Positions 1-12,942 of a stretch of 64,000 nt of DNA are shown here, piece after piece. The translations under genes were made by a program, and so were the position numbers. The stretch is from Trichoplax adhaerens (Eukaryota > Placozoa > Uniplacotomia > Trichoplacea > Trichoplacidae), in the NCBI RefSeq assembly GCF_000150275.1, contig NW_002060945.1, positions 8,329,650 through 8,393,649 on the forward strand, read 5' to 3'. The notes beneath the pieces were generated by a model. The model ran no database searches. It had not been told where the DNA came from and saw only the letters and a list, made by a program, of their open reading frames with translations. The first letter of the stretch is position 1. Every line of letters begins with the position of its first letter.

Positions 1-111
1 TATAGTGATCCAATGATTTTAATTTCTTACAACGATGCTGGCATAGAATTTGAAATCGTGTTACGAAAGGCATCTGGAAATCTAATTTTTTCTCAGTGGA
101 TAATGTCATGA
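1..111 (+). CDS. 3' end of an unidentified protein-coding gene (partial)
   Basis: Frame 1 is open from the first base to a TGA at 109-111 and gives 36 residues ending in FSQWIMS. The composition looks like real protein (IEFEIVLRK, SGNLIF), unlike the low-complexity frames around it. I cannot name the family. No splice acceptor is visible because the exon runs off the left edge. A 36-codon open frame can occur by chance in this A+T-rich DNA, so the call is tentative. Confidence 0.35.
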   Translation, partial: YSDPMILISYNDAGIEFEIVLRKASGNLIFSQWIMS

Positions 112-3100
112 TGACAAGCTATATTATAATAATGTTATATTTACAAAGTTGCGCTCGAGCAAAGTAAAATAGTTTATATAGCATATTACTGCTTATCTAA
201 GTATGGTATTTGGCCGTAGAACTGTGAATATTATCCATATGAGTAGATAGACACGGCTTTTCTAATGCATGGATAATAATAACTTCATAGTTATAAAATT
301 ATGCTAGCATACATTGAAATAGTTTTGTCACGTACACATAATTTTAATTATTTTAGTTTTTCTTTCTCACTCTCCGTCTATCTAACTGTATTTTCATATA
401 AGTAACATTACAGTAAATCTAGTCGTTTCGTCATGACTTGACATTTATGGAAATTACTTGTATACTAATGTAGTAAAATAATTACTGTAGGTAAGCAATA
501 ATTCTTTATAACATGCTGAGGCTAAATGAATGATTTCGATCAGCGATATCATAACGATTCCATAATGTCCATAGTTGAAGCTGACGCAGAGTAGAAGGCT
601 TATGAGGTCTACACAATTGTTATTTAACGTATATTGCATGCACATTGCACACACTCTTCTCTTCCTGTGTACAACATCATCTACTTATACAGACTACAAC
701 GACTACTATAGTTCAATTTGTTATGGTATAAACTAAATAGCTTCAAAAGCATAATTAATCACAATCTAGTACTTTACTCAATATGGAACTTTGACAGGCT
801 ATACGAGTTTACGTCTGTGAAAATACGCTAGCATGAATTGAAATAATTTTATGAAATGCGAATTATTGTGATTAGTATGGCATGTTCCCTCTTTTTATCA
901 CGTTTGCATGCTATATACCATGCGCTGATATATTCATAGTGGTGCAATATAGAAGATTTAACATGATACTAAATTACCTGTGTGTACTTCAAGGCAGCTT
1001 CACAGGCTTATTAGACCCAATTTTTATAAATTTAGGTAAGAATGCATAGATTAGTATGCCCTTTATCCTTATTTACTAGGTCCATACCCTTTTGCTTTTT
1101 AAAAATTGACGCTGGAATCATTGGAATAGTTTTGCGAGATCATAAGTGATTGCAAATTAGATTGTACAGTATGTTATCTCTCCCTCTACATATGGCTGCA
1201 TACACAGTACTATTGTGCGGCCATTTCATAATGACCTTACGTTAGTAAAATTAAGTCGGGCCATTGCTGGGATTACTAACAGTAGTTTTTATTTTACTAC
1301 TGTTCCGAAGCCAAGCTCCGAAATAATAATTGTTGTGTTACTTAAAATATCGAATATAAATTGTTGTTTATTCCAGTAGTTTAATAAACGTTGATGGGTA
1401 CTTGTTTATTGTCAAGGTTAATATCTAAGTAATTGAATACTAACACCTAAGTGTAAGGTACAATTCATGCTGGGCCTTGCGGCTCTAATCGGCACAAAAA
1501 TTTATTATTGTTAATTAGCGTTGACTTATACTGATTTATGTTTATTTCTTCTATCTAAACTCCTAAACTATACAGTGTAAGTCGTTATGTCAAAGATATT
1601 AACAAATGCACTATCGGTGGAGGCCGTCACTATATAAAGCCGAGCACTAAATTAGCTACTCTGTTCCATTTAATCATTATTAGATCCACTTGATTATTAT
1701 TGCTAAGAGTTTTCTAACGTACTTCTTTGTAGATTTTTTCGACGAGGATTTATCTCAATAAAGTAAAGTCCTTAAACCTATTACCCATTGGCAACTTAAC
1801 AGTGTAGTCGAGAGTTAGTTCAACTACGATAAGTCTCCTAAGTCAGTTGGGGACACGAGTATTCGTGACAATGTTTACGACCTGTTCAAAAAGGCTAAAT
1901 TGTAACAAGTACAGCCTGGGATTTAAAGAATAATCTTTACGGAAAAAAATATTCTTTTAATGAAGCCACAATTTACGTACTGTATGCTATATTCACTTAG
2001 CACTGTATAGACTACCGTACAAATATTATACTTTCGTAGGGCAACACTAGATTAGCTTCAGATTAATAAACCTAATTGCATAGATTAGTATGCCCTTTAT
2101 CCTTATTTACTAGGTCCAGACCCTTTTGCTTTTTAAAAATTGCCGCTGGAATCATTGGAATAGTTTTGCGAGATCATAAGTGATTGCAAATTAGATTGTA
2201 CAGTATGTTATCTCTCCCTCTACAGTATAGATATATATATAAAAGATGAATTTTACTATAATAATTTAAGTCTGATTGCATCTAGATAGTTCTTAGTAGT
2301 TGTAAGACGAATCTAGTTTATTAATAAAATAAACTTTACAAGAAACTGTAGTTCTTGTTTTTATTCGTTTGAAGACACTTTATATAACTTTTCTAATACT
2401 ATGATTATCGTTAGAGGTTACAAATACAGAATATAGTGTTTTCATCGTAAAAATTTCAGTAATATTTCAATATTGGCATTAAAATAGCATATATTATGTT
2501 CAGCAATAGTGAAATTATTCCATATATTGTAAATGAATAGAATACTGCAAAATAGTCAAAACTTCCTTGATCATGTTCAATTTCTTATCGATATAATGCA
2601 ACAGTAGTAGAAGGCATAAAGATATACAAGAAAATATCTCATTCATCAAAAAATGCGAAATTGATATAATAAAGCAAATCAACCATGATTCAACTTTTTT
2701 CGTCAATTGGAATAAAAGTCCAATCTTTCCTTTCCCCTCACGATGTGATATGTCAAGAATGCCCTCCACTATGCACAGCAATTTCGCTGTACTACTTTAG
2801 AATATTCCATGATACCATTCGATACAGCACTGACTACGACTATAGCCAGCTATCAATAACAGTCTAACATACTATATTTGTATTTCTTGATCTTATACTA
2901 CAGTTGAACTTAACCTTTCTAAGATCTAAGTCCAAAATGCGTACTTATATTTCTTAATCATATAACTGAAGTTGAACTTTAAATCTGACTTTTGCGTGTG
3001 TAGAGCTACTAGCAAAAATACTTCACTTCAATGCTCTCTTAATTAATGACTAAAAATTATTTGTATATTTGTTAACAATGCTTACAGTAGTTACTAAGAT

Positions 3101-3243
3101 TAAATCAGAAATAGAACTAAATCATTTCCGAGAATAGTTTTTACAGCTGTGTAAAAGAAAATGAGTTTTGCTATCATTCAGAAATGTTATCAGTGGCGAT
3201 TCAATGACTTGTTCTATCTTGCCGTCTTCACTTTGCAATTATT
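112..3243. other. Spacer without a recognised gene
   Basis: No frame here resembles a known protein. The stretch holds a 147-base direct repeat (listed separately), diverged relatives of it near 295 and 818, and an isolated TATATAAAG at 1632-1640 that could be a core promoter element but has no recognisable gene behind it. An inverted pair (AAAGAATA / TATTCTTT) lies near 1925-1960. Short frames at 2515-2781 and 2685-2867 look like chance openings. Confidence 0.5.
1042..2224. repeat. 147-base direct repeat, two near-identical copies
   Basis: Copy 1 is at about 1044-1192 and copy 2 at about 2079-2225, 1036 bases apart. They differ at only about two positions. Both begin GCATAGATTAGTATGCCC and end CTCTCCCTCTACA. 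Weaker matches sharing the core (GCTGGAATCATTGGAATAG) occur near 295 and 818. No terminal inverted repeats, target-site duplications or coding capacity are visible. It could be a recent segmental duplication or a short non-autonomous element. Confidence 0.75.
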
Positions 3244-4359
3244 TCATTTTTTTTTCTTTGCTGGTCGTGTATCACTTAATGGCCTCTTGGATGCATTTAC
3301 GTTATCGTTACTGCTAATAATACACGAGAGGTGGTTGTGCTGTATTGGTAGAGAACTTAGTGCTTCCATCAATTTTGACTTTATTTCAGGGGTAATCTTA
3401 CAGCATCCTGTTGGAAGTAGGGAATTGCTACGAATTTCTTTCATAAAATCATTTATGCTTTTCGCCCATTTATGCAACTCTCGCAAATGACTAGTACTTA
3501 AACTGGATTCGGAAAATTCAGTTTTATCCTTACTGGCTGCATCCATAATCGGTCGAAAATAAAACTTCGTATCATCAAAGCCGCTGACAGCATTCATGTA
3601 GATGATGTAAATTTTGCTTCTTAAGTCGTTTACAGAACCTTGCACTTCGGTCGCACCAATATCATGTTTGAGTCGAATAAATTGCTTTCCTTTTTTAGTT
3701 ATTAATTTCAGTCGTGATTTTCGGAGTTCTTGCTGATTTTTGAATTCAAGTAATCCTAAATCGTTATAATTCAACCAGTAGACAGCCTTCAATAACAACT
3801 CCGAATCGTCTGTGCTAATGATGCCTAACTGATGTAAAATCTCATCATCACTTATTTCAGACCCAATTGTTCTATCCACTTCTTCCTGGGCAAATTTATT
3901 CCAATGGCGCTTCCATTTCCCTAATTCGTCAAGGTCTGCTAGTGTCATAACTTCATCTGAATACCTTATAACAGATTCAGATTCTTGACTATTGGTCGAT
4001 AATAATTTTCGATAAAATGGACCATGATTGGGAATAGCTTGTAAATATTTCTCAAAATAGTCGACAATGTATTCTATTCCAGTATCATGATGGCCATCGG
4101 GGACTCGCTTTTTGGCCGCTGATTGTCCCTTGCGATTCTTGAAGGAGTTAAACTCGACCTGTTTTCCATATCTTTTCTTGACTATTTTATAGTCTTCTGC
4201 TAGAATATTGGCATGATCTTGAGGTTTCTTTCTGTCAAAAATATTCGAATTAAACCAAAATACTGCATTGCGGAGCTGAACTGCGTTAGCGTCACCAATT
4301 TCGCCCCTTTCCACTAAGACTGCATCATGAGGTGTTAAAATATCTTGAAACCTGGACAT
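3244..4359 (-). CDS. Intronless protein with two degenerate DUF3504-like domains
   Basis: The 371-residue frame starts at an ATG at 4359 and needs no introns, unlike its neighbours. It reads as two halves with the same plan. Half 1 (about residues 10-115): VERGEIG, then LRNAVFWFNSNIFD, then a KNRKG stretch, then GPFYRKLL. Half 2 (about 170-275): HQLGIIS, then LLKAVYWLNYNDLG, then TKFYFRPI. This order (short helix with G, AVFF/Y segment, basic stretch, FY-x-RP) matches the DUF3504 domain of QRICH1, ZMYM2-4 and KCTD1-type proteins, which derives from Crypton tyrosine recombinases. The usual R-H-x-x-R-Y catalytic set is not recognisable, so it is probably not a recombinase. The C-terminus (RPAKKKK) looks like a nuclear localisation signal. 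Function unknown; a domesticated or decaying transposon gene is likely. Confidence 0.7.
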   Translation of the reverse strand: MSRFQDILTPHDAVLVERGEIGDANAVQLRNAVFWFNSNIFDRKKPQDHANILAEDYKIVKKRYGKQVEFNSFKNRKGQSAAKKRVPDGHHDTGIEYIVDYFEKYLQAIPNHGPFYRKLLSTNSQESESVIRYSDEVMTLADLDELGKWKRHWNKFAQEEVDRTIGSEISDDEILHQLGIISTDDSELLLKAVYWLNYNDLGLLEFKNQQELRKSRLKLITKKGKQFIRLKHDIGATEVQGSVNDLRSKIYIIYMNAVSGFDDTKFYFRPIMDAASKDKTEFSESSLSTSHLRELHKWAKSINDFMKEIRSNSLLPTGCCKITPEIKSKLMEALSSLPIQHNHLSCIISSNDNVNASKRPLSDTRPAKKKK

Positions 4360-5764
4360 TTTTCTATTTTAATATATAGCACAGTAAGAGTAGATAAAAA
4401 TATGATTATAAATCTTTCTGCTAATGTTAGGGTTCGGTTAAGGTTTCTGCTTTGAATGTTGCAGATATTATATATAATTTTTTATCCCAAATTTTATCGG
4501 TAGTCAATGCAACGGTTAGTTGATATTGCTAAGCCAATCCATCGGAGAAATTTTTAGCCTGTCTCTATAGATAGTTAGTTGTGCACGATAACAATATTGA
4601 AAGAATCAAGGTTTGCAAAGATAAGTACAGTTAAACCACCACTTCTACTGTACAGTAGTGTTACACTTAGTATGGGTAGTCTGGTACTGTAATCCCTAAT
4701 TTATTATGCACAGATGATTGGATGAACTGTTGACATATTCTCCATTAATTAAGAGCTGACAGTTTGCAGGTTAAATGATAATTTTAACTTAATTGACAGC
4801 AGATAGATAAACAGTCCCCAAAATAGCTATCTTTTTGCTCGATGCTATGCAAGTTCATTAAGGTAATGGTAAAACGGGTATGCCAGAAACTTTGCAAAAT
4901 CTTGCCCAACAATTTTGAGCTTCTTCTTGGCAAATTGAGGTAAACGATTGACTTGGGATGACTAGATCTGCATTTACTGTGTGCAATTTTAAGCTTCCAT
5001 TTAATGATCGCCGCTTCGTAAGCTGCAGGTGCTAAAATAGAAAGTGCCAAAGTTGGAGCTGCCAATGCTAGGAGCTGCAGCCTGGCCTGGCCTGTCTGCA
5101 GCAGTTCAAGGCTGTGCTGTGTTGACAAATAAGCGACTGGAATGAGCAAGATATTGGTACGAAAACAGTCTGTCAGAGTCTAGTATAAATCTTGTAATAA
5201 CTCTGGAGCGATGGTTACAGTATGGTCTGGCCATGATGCTGGCACGTTTCAGCAGATTTACTCCCTACACAGTACGATACGATACGGTACGGTGCGATAC
5301 GGTACGGTGCGATACGGTACGGTACGATACGGTACGGTACGCTAAGCAATGACATCACCGTGGGCCTCTAGAATCCTCGGGATTTCTAAAAGCCTGAACT
5401 AAAAATTTTCCCTTGCACTAAATAATATCCGCTATTTTATAGTATAGGGGAGAAAAATTCAGTTATAGTTTTGAGGAGAAAAATCTTAGTGGAGTAATTT
5501 GCGGATTTCCTTTCAGTAAAGGGAAAATTTTTATGTTGGAGTTACGGCTTTGAGAGGGAAATCTTAGTTCGGCACAGTGCAATATCCATGGAATGTACTG
5601 TACACTGTACAGCGAGAAGTATGCACTGTAGTAGATACAATCTCGTCATGGCCGTCCGGACGGCCGATTACCATTCAGTGAATTCACTGACTAAAAGAAG
5701 ACATCTTTTCCATGCCTTCTTCTCAGATATTCACCCTTTAATCCGGTCAAATTCTTGTTCAATC
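4360..5764. other. Divergent spacer between the DUF3504 gene and ERCC3
   Basis: Both flanking genes point away from here, so their promoters should lie inside, but no convincing TATA element or motif stands out. It contains a short GATACGGTACGGT repeat just upstream of ERCC3. The 121-residue minus-strand frame at 4784-5149 has no recognisable domain and is not called. Confidence 0.5.
5269..5342. repeat. Short tandem repeat of GATACGGTACGGT-type units
   Basis: About six imperfect units built from GATACGGTACGGT and GATACGGTACGGTGC lie in tandem, roughly 420 bases upstream of the ERCC3 start codon. The unit is rich in CG and GTAC, unlike the A+T-rich surroundings. Confidence 0.8.
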
Positions 5765-8700
5765 ATGAATAACACTCGAAATAAAAGAGCAAATAATGAT
5801 GATGAATACGTAGATGAAGGTAATTGACTATCTATACGTCCAATCAGCCGATTATTGGCATGTTTGACGGGTTTCAACTTGATTGCCAAACGGTTTACAT
5901 TACAGTAATGGAGAAGTTGATTGATTCATTGCTATGGCATCGCAGTCATATTATAGGTAGTCGATTCTAATTTCCACTATTTTATGACGGAGAGCTTGTA
6001 GATGACTGTCTCTGATGTTATTCTAAAGTAGAGTTGCTCAAGAAATGAATTCCATACATGAGTATCACTTGCAAATGTATTAAGTAGAACGGCAGAATGC
6101 TTTGAAAGCCTTTGATGTTGTTTGTGAATGGAGATGGAAACCGACGGCAATGTCGATGCATTCACTGTTAATAACATACTTAATAAAGTCAAGAATTTCT
6201 AGATTAGCAGTAAAAAGATGTATGATATTCTGTTCAATCTTATTAACAGCAAATTGATAAGGCGTGAACAGTAATGATCTTTATGAAATTAGTGTAAAAT
6301 GCAAGACTGGATACATCATGTAGTGGCGCTTTTGAGCTATGTCTGGAATGGTACTCTTACTCTCATACAGAACCTAGGTCATCGGACGAGCCTGTATCAT
6401 TTTAATGATCAACACAATATATGGTCATGAATTTTCATTCTAGTACAACAGCTTGTTCTGATTTTATCATGATGAATGACCTGAGAAAAGACATGGATAG
6501 CAAGTTTTTTGTCCAGCTGATATACTATCATGTACAGTATTGGCAAGCCTAGATTGACTACAGTATGCCTATCCTTTCATGCCGGATAGAAATATCCCAT
6601 AAATTTATAACATTTTTGCAATGATAACTGACATTGACAAGTCTGTGAATCGTAGCAATCTGAAGAAATTACAAATCAAGTAGCATAAATGGTTGCTTAA
6701 TATGATAACGTCAATTTTTCTATTGCTTTCATGATGATTAGAATGAATGATTGTAGCAATTTCTCACTATACTAAAATCGCTTACAGTTAAATATAGTAT
6801 GATAGATATGCATTTATATTGTGATTATGAAATAGTAAAATCTTTATTGATTAATTAACAGTATCCGTGCCCAAAAGTGCCAGTACTTCTACTCCAACTG
6901 GTATCACCAAAACGGTTAGTAAATCAAATCTTCTTAATTACCAAATGATATTCTAGCTAATAAACTTAGCGATTTATGACAGTTGTGGAAGTAGGCAGGA
7001 TTATACACTAGAATTGCAAGCATGTTTATGTAGACAATCCAATAATTTTCGCCTGGCTTACCTTTATCTGGCTGATATCGCTACATTCTCTTACTAATAT
7101 TTGTTTGATGATAAGATAAAAAATGGCTTTCTTCAATTTACTGTAAAGTGAAAACTTTGCTAGCTACTACTCTGAATCCGTTGTAAAACTTGAACTGTTT
7201 CGCAGTGTTTCTAATAAATGAAATGCAATCTTAGTTTAAGATTTAGATCTATAACAAAATATACGTAAATCTTACCGCTCAGTTCTCTGATAAGAGAAAA
7301 GTACTCAATTGACTTTTAGAACTTTCCTAAATGTGTAGTCTTTCGAGTTATTATTACATATAAGGAATAGGAGCATTTATTTGAATAAAATAAGTACTGA
7401 ATTAGCTAAAAACAAGAATTATGTGATAATAGCAATGTCAACAGACTGAAACTACTTTAATCATGATAAGTAATGAATCGAGCATCAGCAGCCTCGTATA
7501 TAATCTGTCAAAAGTAAATTCTTCTACTAGATGATTTTTAAAATTTACGAAGCACTTACATCATTTAGGACGATTATGGTGCCAAAGATTACCGTGATGT
7601 TATGCAATTAAAGCCAGATCACAGGACAAGACCATTATGGGTGGTATGGATTTAGAATAATATCTTGCACTACTCTAGTTTGTTTCTGCAACTTGGTCTA
7701 CATACACAATCAAAATTACTATACTTACTCATATAGGTATCTCTCCTCTTAGATCTACGTTAACAATACCCTTGTTTTATCAATGTAGGCTCCTGATGGC
7801 CATATCTTCTTAGAAGCTTTTTCACCAGTGTATAAGCACGCACATGATTTCTTAATTGCTATTTCAGAAGTAATTAATTCATGATTTATGATATTCATTA
7901 AATGCCTTATAATGTATGATTGGAATTGATACATCACGTTACAACTGAATACTTTTTGAACCAGCAAAGTACTAAATTACCTTATTAATTATTTTAACTT
8001 GTAGCCAATATGTAGACCTGAACATGTTCATGAATACAAGTAAGTCTATGTGTCGCATCAAAATAGCACGATTTATAATTTTTATTTATTATTAGTATTT
8101 AGTAATATCTTCTTATACTTTGCATAGGTATTAGTTTATATGCATAACTCAATGTATGTTAGAATGTATACTGATCACTCATCTACTGTAGCAGTTATAC
8201 AGTAACTCACATAAATTGCTATAAATTAATATTTGGATATAAACGATTTCGTCGAGTAATTTTGCAATGCCCGATTTTTAACTTAAATCTTCTTGTTGAT
8301 AAAATAATTTCTTTATGATATAGGCTAACTCCATATTCATTATATGCTGCGGTATCAGTTGGTCTTCAGGTCAGCAATAAAATAGTTTCAGATTCCATTA
8401 ACGGTTTTGTAGACTTAACTTTAATTAATCAAACATTATAACTATTACATGCAAAACCTGTCCATTGATCACAATCTATACTAATGCACAGACGGAAGAT
8501 ATAATCGAATATTTAAGGCGTCTTAGCAAGGCTTCTATACCTGATGGTGTCATTGAATTTATCAAGGTTCGAGTAGATTTAAACAAAATTGAATTCATCC
8601 GCACTTAAAAAACTTATTTTTCGATTTGCAGCTATGTACTGTTAGCTATGGAAAAGTGAAAATGGTTCTAAAGCACAATCGCTATTACGTTGAAAGTTCT

Positions 8701-11700
8701 CATCCGGTTAGTACTTTATTAAAATATTTCAAAATTATGGATGGTATGCGAGTTTAAACATGTATCGTTAATAATAGAGACAATGATTTAACTGCTTTAG
8801 GAGATTATTCAGATGTTGCTAAAGGATCCTGTTGTACAGGCGGCAAGGTACGCTCATAATACGATAAACCAATAGCAAATGTAAGAATGACACCAAGTTA
8901 CCCCTACAATGTCTTTTCCACTTTTCCTGATTAGAGTCAAAGAAGGCCAAATAAATGATCCAAGCGAATCAGATGAAACATTAGACCCTAAGGTAGCTCT
9001 CTATTGATGTATGAAAATTGTCTATATACAACCTTAATTTAAAAGTGTATCCTAACTATCGTATTTATTTAGGCAGTAAATAATGGTTCTAAAGTACACT
9101 CCAGGTAAAACCACGTTATTAATGATTGCCATTGAATAAATGATGCGTCACTAAACTTTTATAACGCTTTCAGAAATGGGATCACAAGTAATTCATCCAA
9201 AGATGAAAATAAAAACGCTGAGGTATGTACATAGCTAGATATATAGCTAACATAGCAGTCGTGATTACATGCTGTATTATACCCGTTTAGGAAGAAAATA
9301 TACCCAGCGACATATACGATTACCTGGATAAAATTGACCGGGATGAAGAAGACATTGAAATCGTAAGCTGCCAATCATAATGACAGTCCGGTTTACATTT
9401 GCGACAATACCATAGTCTTGAAATATCCTTGATGCCCTTCATATTTTTGTTAGACTAAAACGATATCATTTGAAATCAATTCGGACGATGTCGAACTTGT
9501 ACAAAGAAGGTGGATCAAATTTTAATCGTTTTACAATGTTATTATAGCTGATACTCTATATTACGACTTTACCAGATGCATCGAAATGGAATACCCTTTA
9601 TTAGCAGAATATGATTTCAGAAATGACACTGTCAATCCAGATATTAGGTAAAGCAAGCTGTGCATTCTTACATCCTTAGACTTTCAAGTTACTAACACAC
9701 CGCCATTTAATTATTATCTATGATGTTCTAGCATTGACTTACGGCCAACAACGATATTGCGACCTTATCAAGTAAGATAGTTATTTACAGGTGTTGTAAA
9801 CCGAACAAGCAAGGTATAATATTTATGTTGGTTATTTAGGAAAAGTCTTTACGTAAAATGTTTGGCAATGGTAGAGCACGTTCCGGCGTTATTGTTTTGC
9901 CATGCGGTAAGTTAAGGAAATCTATTGCTACAAGAACTCAATATTGCGCTAAATTTTATCTATTTTTTTCCGTCTTAAAGGTGCTGGTAAAACGCTTGTA
10001 GGTGTTACAGCAGCCTGTACTGTGAAAAAGAGATGTTTAGTGTTATGTACCTCAGGTACGTAACATTATTAATCATTTACTTATAGTATGTAAGTTATAC
10101 TATTTTTCGTGTTTAGGTGTTGCAGTAGAGCAGTGGAAGGCACAGGTAAAGCCGTATAGAATTATGCTAATTTCTTAAATTATTTCACTTTTATACTCAA
10201 CTATAATATATTTCTTCATGTATTTATATTAGTTCAAGCTGTGGTCCACCATTGATGAATCCTTAATATCAAGATTTACTTCGGATGCAAAAGATAAGCC
10301 GTCTGGTAATAAGTGGTAGTAATTAGTTCTGCAGCTAAATTTTGATATTTGTGTAGCTGGTTAAGTTTAAGTCTTTTAAATTGATTTTTATCACATTTAG
10401 GATGTAGTGTAGCAATCAGTACTTATTCTATGGTTGCACATACAACGAAAAGGTCATGGGAATCGGAAAGGGTAATTTCTTTCTATAATACTGTATGTAT
10501 ATTTATGATATAGCTGACTACACAGCAGAAGTAATGTCTTTAATCATCTCTATTGGTATAGGTAATGGAATATTTGCAAGGGCAAGAATGGGGTCTTATG
10601 ATACTGGATGGTATAATACTATACGCACTATTTTACAAGATATGATTTAGATCATAATTTTTAATTGCAATTCACTATTTTAGAGGTGCATACCATTCCT
10701 GCAAAACAATTTCGGAGGGTTTTAACAGGTGAATAATAGCAGTATTACCCTGTTATCATTAAATTTGATCTTTAATTTATATTATCAACCTGTCTGCCAT
10801 AATTAGTGGTCCATGCACATTGTAAATTGGGCTTGACGGCAACTTTAGTTAGAGAAGATGATAAAATTCAGGTTTGTTATAATAACAACATTAACCATTA
10901 TCTGATTACGTGGGCGAAGGTCATTTTGCATTGGAAATTAATCTAATTTTTACTGAAAATTAAATATGTAGGATCTTAATTTTTTAATTGGTCCTAAATT
11001 ATACGAAGCTAACTGGATGGAATTGCAATCATTAAACTTTATAGCAAGAGTACAGTGTGCTGAGGCATGTGTCCATTCGTAGGCTTAGATTTATCAACGT
11101 ATAGTGACTGCATTTTCACCACAGTTAATTTTCGTTTTCAATTACAATAAAGGTTTGGTGTCCTATGTCTCCGGAATTTTACAGAGAATACTTAACGACT
11201 AAAACCCGTAAACACATGGTAAAGTAAAAATTTAGCATAAACGTTAATAATTTATTATTTACTTACTGATGACATCAACATGTACGTATTTTTGTTATTC
11301 ATCTCCAATTTAATTTTACATTTGCTGTATTTAGCTATTTTATGTTATGAATCCTAACAAGTTCCGAGCCTGCCAGGTAAACTTCATATCTAATAAAAAC
11401 ATGTATATGTGCTCTTTTACTAACAACAAATCATCTTGTAAATTACTACAGTTCTTGATCAAATACCATGAAAGGTAGGTTAAGGCTTAATATAAATTAA
11501 TTAACAATGCAAAAAATTGGCGAAAAGTAAAATAATTAATGTTGTTTATTGGTAGACGCAACGATAAAGTAATTGTTTTTTCTGACAATGTCTTTGGCCT
11601 AAAACATTATGCTATAGAACTTGGAAAGTAAGTACTGCACGATCAAATGTGTCATAACTATATAATTGTTCTTTGACCTGTTACAAAATTTCGATTAGAA

Positions 11701-12942
11701 GTTAATAGATATTGCTATTATAGGCCATACATCTATGGTCCAACGGCACAAAAAGAAAGATTACAGATTTTACAGAATTTCCAGCATAATCCTCTTGTTA
11801 ATTGCATATTTATATCGAAGGTCAGTATATCATTGTGCTAACCAATAAATTGAAGTGTCTCATACATCGATCTACTTAGGTTGGAGATAATTCCTTCGAT
11901 CTTCCGGAAGCTAATGTATTAATCCAGGTAAGTCAGGTACAGTTATCGATCACCTTTTAGTCCTGTTCTAACTTAAAAATACCATTGCATCTAGATTTCT
12001 TCTCATGGTGGCTCAAGGAGACAAGTAAAATAAAATTTACAAAGATAAAATGGCGTTCTAAAGTTGACGATTATAAAAGATAATGCCACATGTGTTGTCT
12101 TATTTTTATCTTTTACGTTTTTGAATATTCTAGGAAGCTCAGCGTCTTGGGCGTATTCTTAGAGCAAAAAAGGATTCTGCAACAGAGGAATACAATGCAT
12201 ATTTTTACTCCCTTGTTTCTCAGGTAATTCGTATAACAAAACTATTGATGAAATAATTATAAGGTATTAACGATCAAATAACATATCAACATTAATTCCA
12301 TAGGATACACAGGAAATGTACTTTTCTTCGAAACGGCAACGGTTCCTCATTAATCAGGGATACAGCTTTAAAGTATTTCACTACGAGAAATTCGCTCTAT
12401 ATTTATGTAATTATCTTGCAATTAATAAATTGATGTCTTAAATATATTTTATCAATTTAATTTAACATTAGGTAATCACTAAACTGTCAGGAATGGACGA
12501 TGTAAGTGACTATCAGGCATTTAAAAAGTTATTTATGTACTAGAGCTGATTAGTGCAAAGAATTGAGTATAGAGTATGATCGATTTAGGAAAATCTGCTA
12601 TATACTGAAAAAAAAGATCAACATCAGTTGTTACAAAAAGTTCTAGCAGCTAATGAAACCGATGCGGAAGAAGAAAAAGTAGCTGGTGACACTTATAGCA
12701 CAAGTAGCAAATCACAGGTAATTTATTAAGAGATGACTTAAGAGAATTTTATACACCCGTTCATGCGAGTAAATTATCAATCTGTGATAATGTTTGATCC
12801 AGGACTTAATAATGTCATGTTACTCTAGGTTGTCAGGCGCACTACTTCAATGGCGTCGCTGTCTGGAGCAGATGATTTAGTATATCTAGAATATAATAAG
12901 CCGAAACAAAGGCATCCTTTATTTAAGAAATTTAGAAAATGA
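5765..12942 (+). CDS. ERCC3: TFIIH helicase/translocase subunit XPB (ERCC3), 37 exons
   Basis: ERCC3 is the 3'-5' DNA translocase of TFIIH; it opens promoters for RNA polymerase II and acts in nucleotide excision repair in the nucleus. Exons: 5765-5819, 6862-6914, 7569-7643, 7789-7869, 8005-8039, 8324-8369, 8492-8566, 8632-8706, 8801-8847, 8935-8992, 9073-9104, 9174-9222, 9291-9362, 9454-9509, 9576-9647, 9732-9771, 9840-9906, 9981-10055, 10117-10145, 10233-10305, 10401-10471, 10562-10610, 10684-10728, 10807-10871, 10972-11064, 11153-11218, 11335-11376, 11452-11474, 11556-11627, 11724-11820, 11880-11927, 11995-12024, 12134-12223, 12304-12372, 12472-12501, 12589-12717, 12829-12942. They sum to 765 residues (human 782). 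Visible motifs: Walker A PCGAGKT (about 328), DEVH box (about 427), [10 protein letters not shown] (about 447), and [11 protein letters not shown] in helicase motif VI. The C-terminus HPLFKKFRK matches vertebrate XPB. The intron after 11064 starts with GC. The N-terminal 35 residues diverge and exon 1 is the least certain. Confidence 0.96.

Noticed and set aside
4784-5149. 121-residue minus-strand open frame upstream of ERCC3
   Set aside because: No recognisable domain, an alanine/leucine-biased start and no splice or family support; chance opening is as likely.
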